From: JASMHC01 sp964453855
GTDB taxonomy: Bacteria > Pseudomonadota > Alphaproteobacteria > Rhodobacterales > Rhodobacteraceae
Reading direction: 5' to 3'
DNA length: 64,000 nucleotides
NCBI GenBank assembly: GCA_964453855.1
Contig: CAYVRN010000002.1
Span: 18,638 to 82,637 of the forward strand
A program made the translations under genes and the position numbers. How positions within the stretch are numbered: the first letter of the stretch is position 1; each line of letters starts with the position of its first letter. A model generated the notes under the pieces. That model ran no database searches and was not told the origin of the DNA. It saw nothing but the letters and a program-made list of their open reading frames with translations. This document shows positions 61,450 to 64,000 of this stretch, piece after piece.

Positions 61450-62667
61450 ATGTCTCTGACCGTAGAAGTTCAGCGCCCGAGCCTAATGTCTTTCACAGCT
61501 CCTTTAACAGGCGTGTTTGCCGGAATGATCGGATTTGTTGTGGGCAATGCATATGGCAATCCTTTGATGGGTGCCATTGTCGGTTTCGTTGTGGGGGCAC
61601 TGCTTTCAATTGTGCTGCACAATCTTCCGGTTTCCCGAACTTTGGCACGCTGGGGTCTTATTGCCCTGTTCTTCGTGATCGGCTGGCTCGCTAGCGCAAG
61701 CCTTGGCGGTGGTGTTGCTGGTGCCCTGATTGGCTCGGTACTGGGATGGTTCTCATTCTGGCTGGACAGAGGCGACTACCGTCGCAATGTGCCGATCTAT
61801 TACACAGCGGGGCAAACCCTTTGGTATAACAGCTACCTTTTGGTCTGTGGATTGATTTTCTTCTTCCTGATAGCACCGCTCTTCCCGGTAATGTGGCTGT
61901 CGTTTAATGCCGAGGATTTCTTCACCTTCACCCCAGAAATGCTCGCGTTTAAGGCAGAGGGCTATTCTCTCAAGCACTATCGCGACTTCCTTGGAACGGA
62001 TGAGTGGATGGTGCCGCTGAAGAACTCGCTGATTATTGCTCCGATTGCGACAATCATTTCGGTCAGCCTTGGAACTTTAGCCGCTATTGGTTTGTCGCAG
62101 TCGCATGTACCGTTTCGTCAGTGGATTATGGCGATTATGATTTCACCTATGATCGTGCCTTTGATCATCTCGGCGACTGGTATGTTTTTCTTCTATGCGC
62201 CTCTTGGAAACTGGCTTGAGTTGAACTTGGGTCTTGCTCAGTCGTTCGTTGGCTACGTGAAGGTTATTCTGGCGCATGCGGTTCTTGGTGTTCCGTTTGT
62301 GATCATCACCGTAACTGCGACACTGGTTGGATTTGATAAGTCTCTTACGCGAGCTGCTGCGAACATGGGAGCAAACCCTGTGACCACGTTCTTCCGCGTT
62401 CAAATGCCGCTGATCCTGCCTGGTGTAATTTCTGGCGGTCTGTTTGCCTTTATCACCTCGTTCGACGAAGTGGTTGTGGTATTGTTTGTGGGCTCGGCCA
62501 AGCAGCAAACGTTGCCGTGGCAGATGTTCACCGGCCTGCGCGAACAGATCAGCCCGACAATTCTTGCAGCGGCCACAATCCTTGTTACGATATCTATCCT
62601 TCTGCTGACTACAGTTGAGCTGCTACGCCGTAGGTCTGAACGTCTAAGGGGCTTGTCCCCGGGTTAA
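61450..62667 (+). CDS. ABC transporter permease, PotC-type with extra N-terminal helices
   Basis: A 405-residue permease. The first about 105 residues form three or four glycine-rich helices (GVFAGMIGFVVGNAYG, GAIVGFVVGALLSIVL, VAGALIGSVLGWFSFWL) that PotC proteins lack. The core runs from about residue 130, with MWLSFNAEDFFTF near 147, ISLSQSHVPFRQWIM-like segments and the coupling loop LTRAAANMGANPVTTFFRVQMPLILPG near 300. It starts three bases after the PotB-type stop. A terminator follows. Confidence 0.88.
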   Translation: MSLTVEVQRPSLMSFTAPLTGVFAGMIGFVVGNAYGNPLMGAIVGFVVGALLSIVLHNLPVSRTLARWGLIALFFVIGWLASASLGGGVAGALIGSVLGWFSFWLDRGDYRRNVPIYYTAGQTLWYNSYLLVCGLIFFFLIAPLFPVMWLSFNAEDFFTFTPEMLAFKAEGYSLKHYRDFLGTDEWMVPLKNSLIIAPIATIISVSLGTLAAIGLSQSHVPFRQWIMAIMISPMIVPLIISATGMFFFYAPLGNWLELNLGLAQSFVGYVKVILAHAVLGVPFVIITVTATLVGFDKSLTRAAANMGANPVTTFFRVQMPLILPGVISGGLFAFITSFDEVVVVLFVGSAKQQTLPWQMFTGLREQISPTILAAATILVTISILLLTTVELLRRRSERLRGLSPG

Positions 62668-62692
62668 TTGATAAACAGTTCGTTATTCGAAG

Positions 62693-62726
62693 CCGCTCGT
62701 AGCCCACGCTACGGGCGGTTTCTTTT
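62693..62726 (+). terminator. Intrinsic terminator after the permease genes
   Basis: Stem CCGCTCGTAGC / GCTACGGGCGG with one wobble pair, a CCAC loop and TTTCTTTT after it, 25 bases behind the last permease stop. Confidence 0.88.
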
Positions 62727-62898
62727 GCTTGACCGGAATCGCCAGTTTGCCTAATCGTTCCATCGTGACAGCTGCTTCGATGGCGTCGAAGCCCTGACCC
62801 CTGTCATGGTCCATGATGTGACCTGCCCGCCCTGAACGCCGGGGTGTGTAGCCGGACATATCATAGCCTCGTCCGGCAAGTGACAAGGATGCGAGACC

Positions 62899-64000
62899 AT
62901 GAATGATCTCAACAACCGCCCCGAATTCTTTACCTGCCACAATGGCGATAAAGCTCCATTGCCGTTTTCAAAAGGTGAATACGAACGACGTCTAAGCAAC
63001 CTGCGCAGCATTATGGCTGCGAAAGACATTCCTGCGGTGCTGATGACCTCGATGCAGAATATCGCCTACTATTCAGGCTTTCTTTACTGCTCGTTTGGCC
63101 GTCCATACGGATGTGTTGTCACCCAAAACGCTTGTACAACTGTGTCCGCAAACATCGATGCGGGTCAGCCTTGGCGTCGTTCGGTCGAAGATAATGTGAT
63201 CTACACTGACTGGAAGCGTGACAACTACTGGCGTGCCGTAGCCAGCTTGATTGGCGGTGCAAAGCGCATCGGCATCGAGGGGGATCACATGACATTGGCC
63301 TCTCGTAATACCGCGCTGGCAATGCTGGGAGAGCCTGAACTGATCGATATTGCGCCTGACACGATGCGTGCGCGTATGGTCAAATCAGCCGAGGAAATCG
63401 AGCTTATCAAAGGCGGCGCACGCACAGCCGACATTGGCGGCGAGGCCATTCACGCGGCCATCAAAGAGGGGGCGACAGAAATAGAAATCGCCATGGCGGG
63501 CCGAGACGCGATGGAAGCCGAGATCGCCCGGGCCTATCCCGATGCCGAATACCGCGACACATGGGTTTGGTTTCAGTCGGGATTGAACACCGACGGGGCG
63601 CACAACCCAGTAACCAAGCGGGCGCTGCAAAAGGGTGATATCCTGTCGCTGAATACCTTTCCGATGATCTCGGGCTATTACACCGCTTTGGAACGCACCC
63701 TGTTCTTAGGCGAGCCAGAAGCCGAAAGTCTGCGCCTCTGGGAAGCCAACGTCGCAGCACACGAGCTGGGAATTAGCCTGATTAAACAAGGCGCTACCTG
63801 TTCCGGCATCACCGCCGAGATAAACAAATTTTTCGCAGCCGAAAACCTGTTGCAGTACCGTTCCTTCGGCTATGGCCACTCGTTTGGTATCCTCAGCCAT
63901 TACTACGGTCGCGAGGCGGGATTGGAGCTGCGCGAGGATATCGACACGGTGCTGGAACCAGGCATGGTGGTTTCGATGGAGCCGATGTTGTGGGTGCCGG
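62899..64000 (+). CDS. Creatinase (creatine amidinohydrolase), C-terminus beyond the window
   Basis: The first 367 codons of a protein of about 400 residues. It matches creatinase closely: ITYNINYYADFLYCSFGRPY-like NIAYYSGFLYCSFGRPYGCVV near residue 56, ANIDAGQPWRR near 89, DTWVWFQSGLNTDGAHNPVT near 215, LSLNTFPMISGYYTALERTLF near 245, and the catalytic His region QYRSFGYGHSFGILSHYYGREAGLELRED near 318 followed by VLEPGMVVSMEPM. It cleaves creatine to sarcosine and urea. AAGGA lies nine bases before the ATG. Family recognition is firm; the exact ligand could still be a close guanidino compound. Confidence 0.9.
   Translation, partial: MNDLNNRPEFFTCHNGDKAPLPFSKGEYERRLSNLRSIMAAKDIPAVLMTSMQNIAYYSGFLYCSFGRPYGCVVTQNACTTVSANIDAGQPWRRSVEDNVIYTDWKRDNYWRAVASLIGGAKRIGIEGDHMTLASRNTALAMLGEPELIDIAPDTMRARMVKSAEEIELIKGGARTADIGGEAIHAAIKEGATEIEIAMAGRDAMEAEIARAYPDAEYRDTWVWFQSGLNTDGAHNPVTKRALQKGDILSLNTFPMISGYYTALERTLFLGEPEAESLRLWEANVAAHELGISLIKQGATCSGITAEINKFFAAENLLQYRSFGYGHSFGILSHYYGREAGLELREDIDTVLEPGMVVSMEPMLWVP

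Noticed and set aside
62683..62940. An 85-codon reverse-strand frame with protein-like stretches (SGRAGHIMDHDRGQGF) between the permease and creatinase genes.
   Set aside because: It overlaps the forward terminator and the creatinase start, I recognise no family, and no ribosome site supports it. It could be a remnant of an old gene, but I cannot show it.

Overview
The window looks like a draft-assembly contig from a marine alphaproteobacterium of the Rhodobacteraceae (Roseobacter group). This placement is an inference from gene content and sites: a GTTC-N7-GTTC LexA box before uvrA, an ATP synthase zeta-type inhibitor (DUF1476) divergent from purC, separate homocysteine methyltransferase and corrinoid proteins as in the split methionine synthase of Phaeobacter and Dinoroseobacter, RNase E with an acidic insert, and many family proteins typical of roseobacters. 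A 100-base N run (42893-42992) shows that it is a scaffold. No tRNA, rRNA, CRISPR array, insertion sequence or prophage was seen.

Layout. 1-9.6 kb is housekeeping: the start of a ferritin-like DUF455 gene with bcp, a giant AsmA/YhdP-like envelope protein coupled to queA, an MFS permease, DUF924, lpd and two rhodanese-like genes. 9.7-18.4 kb holds SOS-controlled uvrA, a DUF2807 protein, a secreted GH13 amylase, guanine deaminase and mgtE with 5-FTHF cyclo-ligase. 18.4-25.3 kb holds a WYL regulator with a perfect operator dyad, tatABC plus a DUF815 ATPase, and the reverse-strand genes for an SDR oxidoreductase, surE, pcm and an NlpD-like LysM/LytM lipoprotein. 25.4-30.1 kb has bioY and the B12-dependent methyl-transfer genes (DUF1638, corrinoid protein, bmt), interrupted by a decayed histidine kinase and an orphan receiver. 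30.2-33.6 kb is the purine block (purC, purS, purQ) with an alcohol dehydrogenase embedded in it. 33.6-40.8 kb has dctB/dctD (the DctD lacks GAFTGA), rne and ccdA. 40.8-43.2 kb has a membrane serine hydrolase coupled to a P450; both are damaged or mis-sequenced. 43.3-49.4 kb is the Pho regulon (pstSCAB-phoU-phoB) behind a three-repeat Pho box. 49.6-52.8 kb is copper homeostasis (copZ divergent from copA-cueR, each with a CueR-type operator). 52.8-53.3 kb is a small tyrosine phosphatase.

The most interesting region is 53.3-64.0 kb. It encodes a DUF1989 protein, a diaminopropionate ammonia-lyase-like PLP enzyme, an M24 peptidase-like hydrolase, an Asp/Glu racemase-family enzyme, and a complete PotABCD-type ABC transporter with two oversized permeases. 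It ends in a creatinase that runs off the window. The grouping suggests uptake and breakdown of creatine or a related guanidino/amino compound for nitrogen. The exact substrate is not known.

Three loci carry apparent lesions: the histidine kinase (in-frame TAG and frameshift), the hydrolase (ATG followed directly by TAG) and the P450 (frameshift and gap). TAG is an ordinary stop elsewhere in the window, so recoding is unlikely. Real decay and draft sequencing error cannot be separated from this sequence alone.
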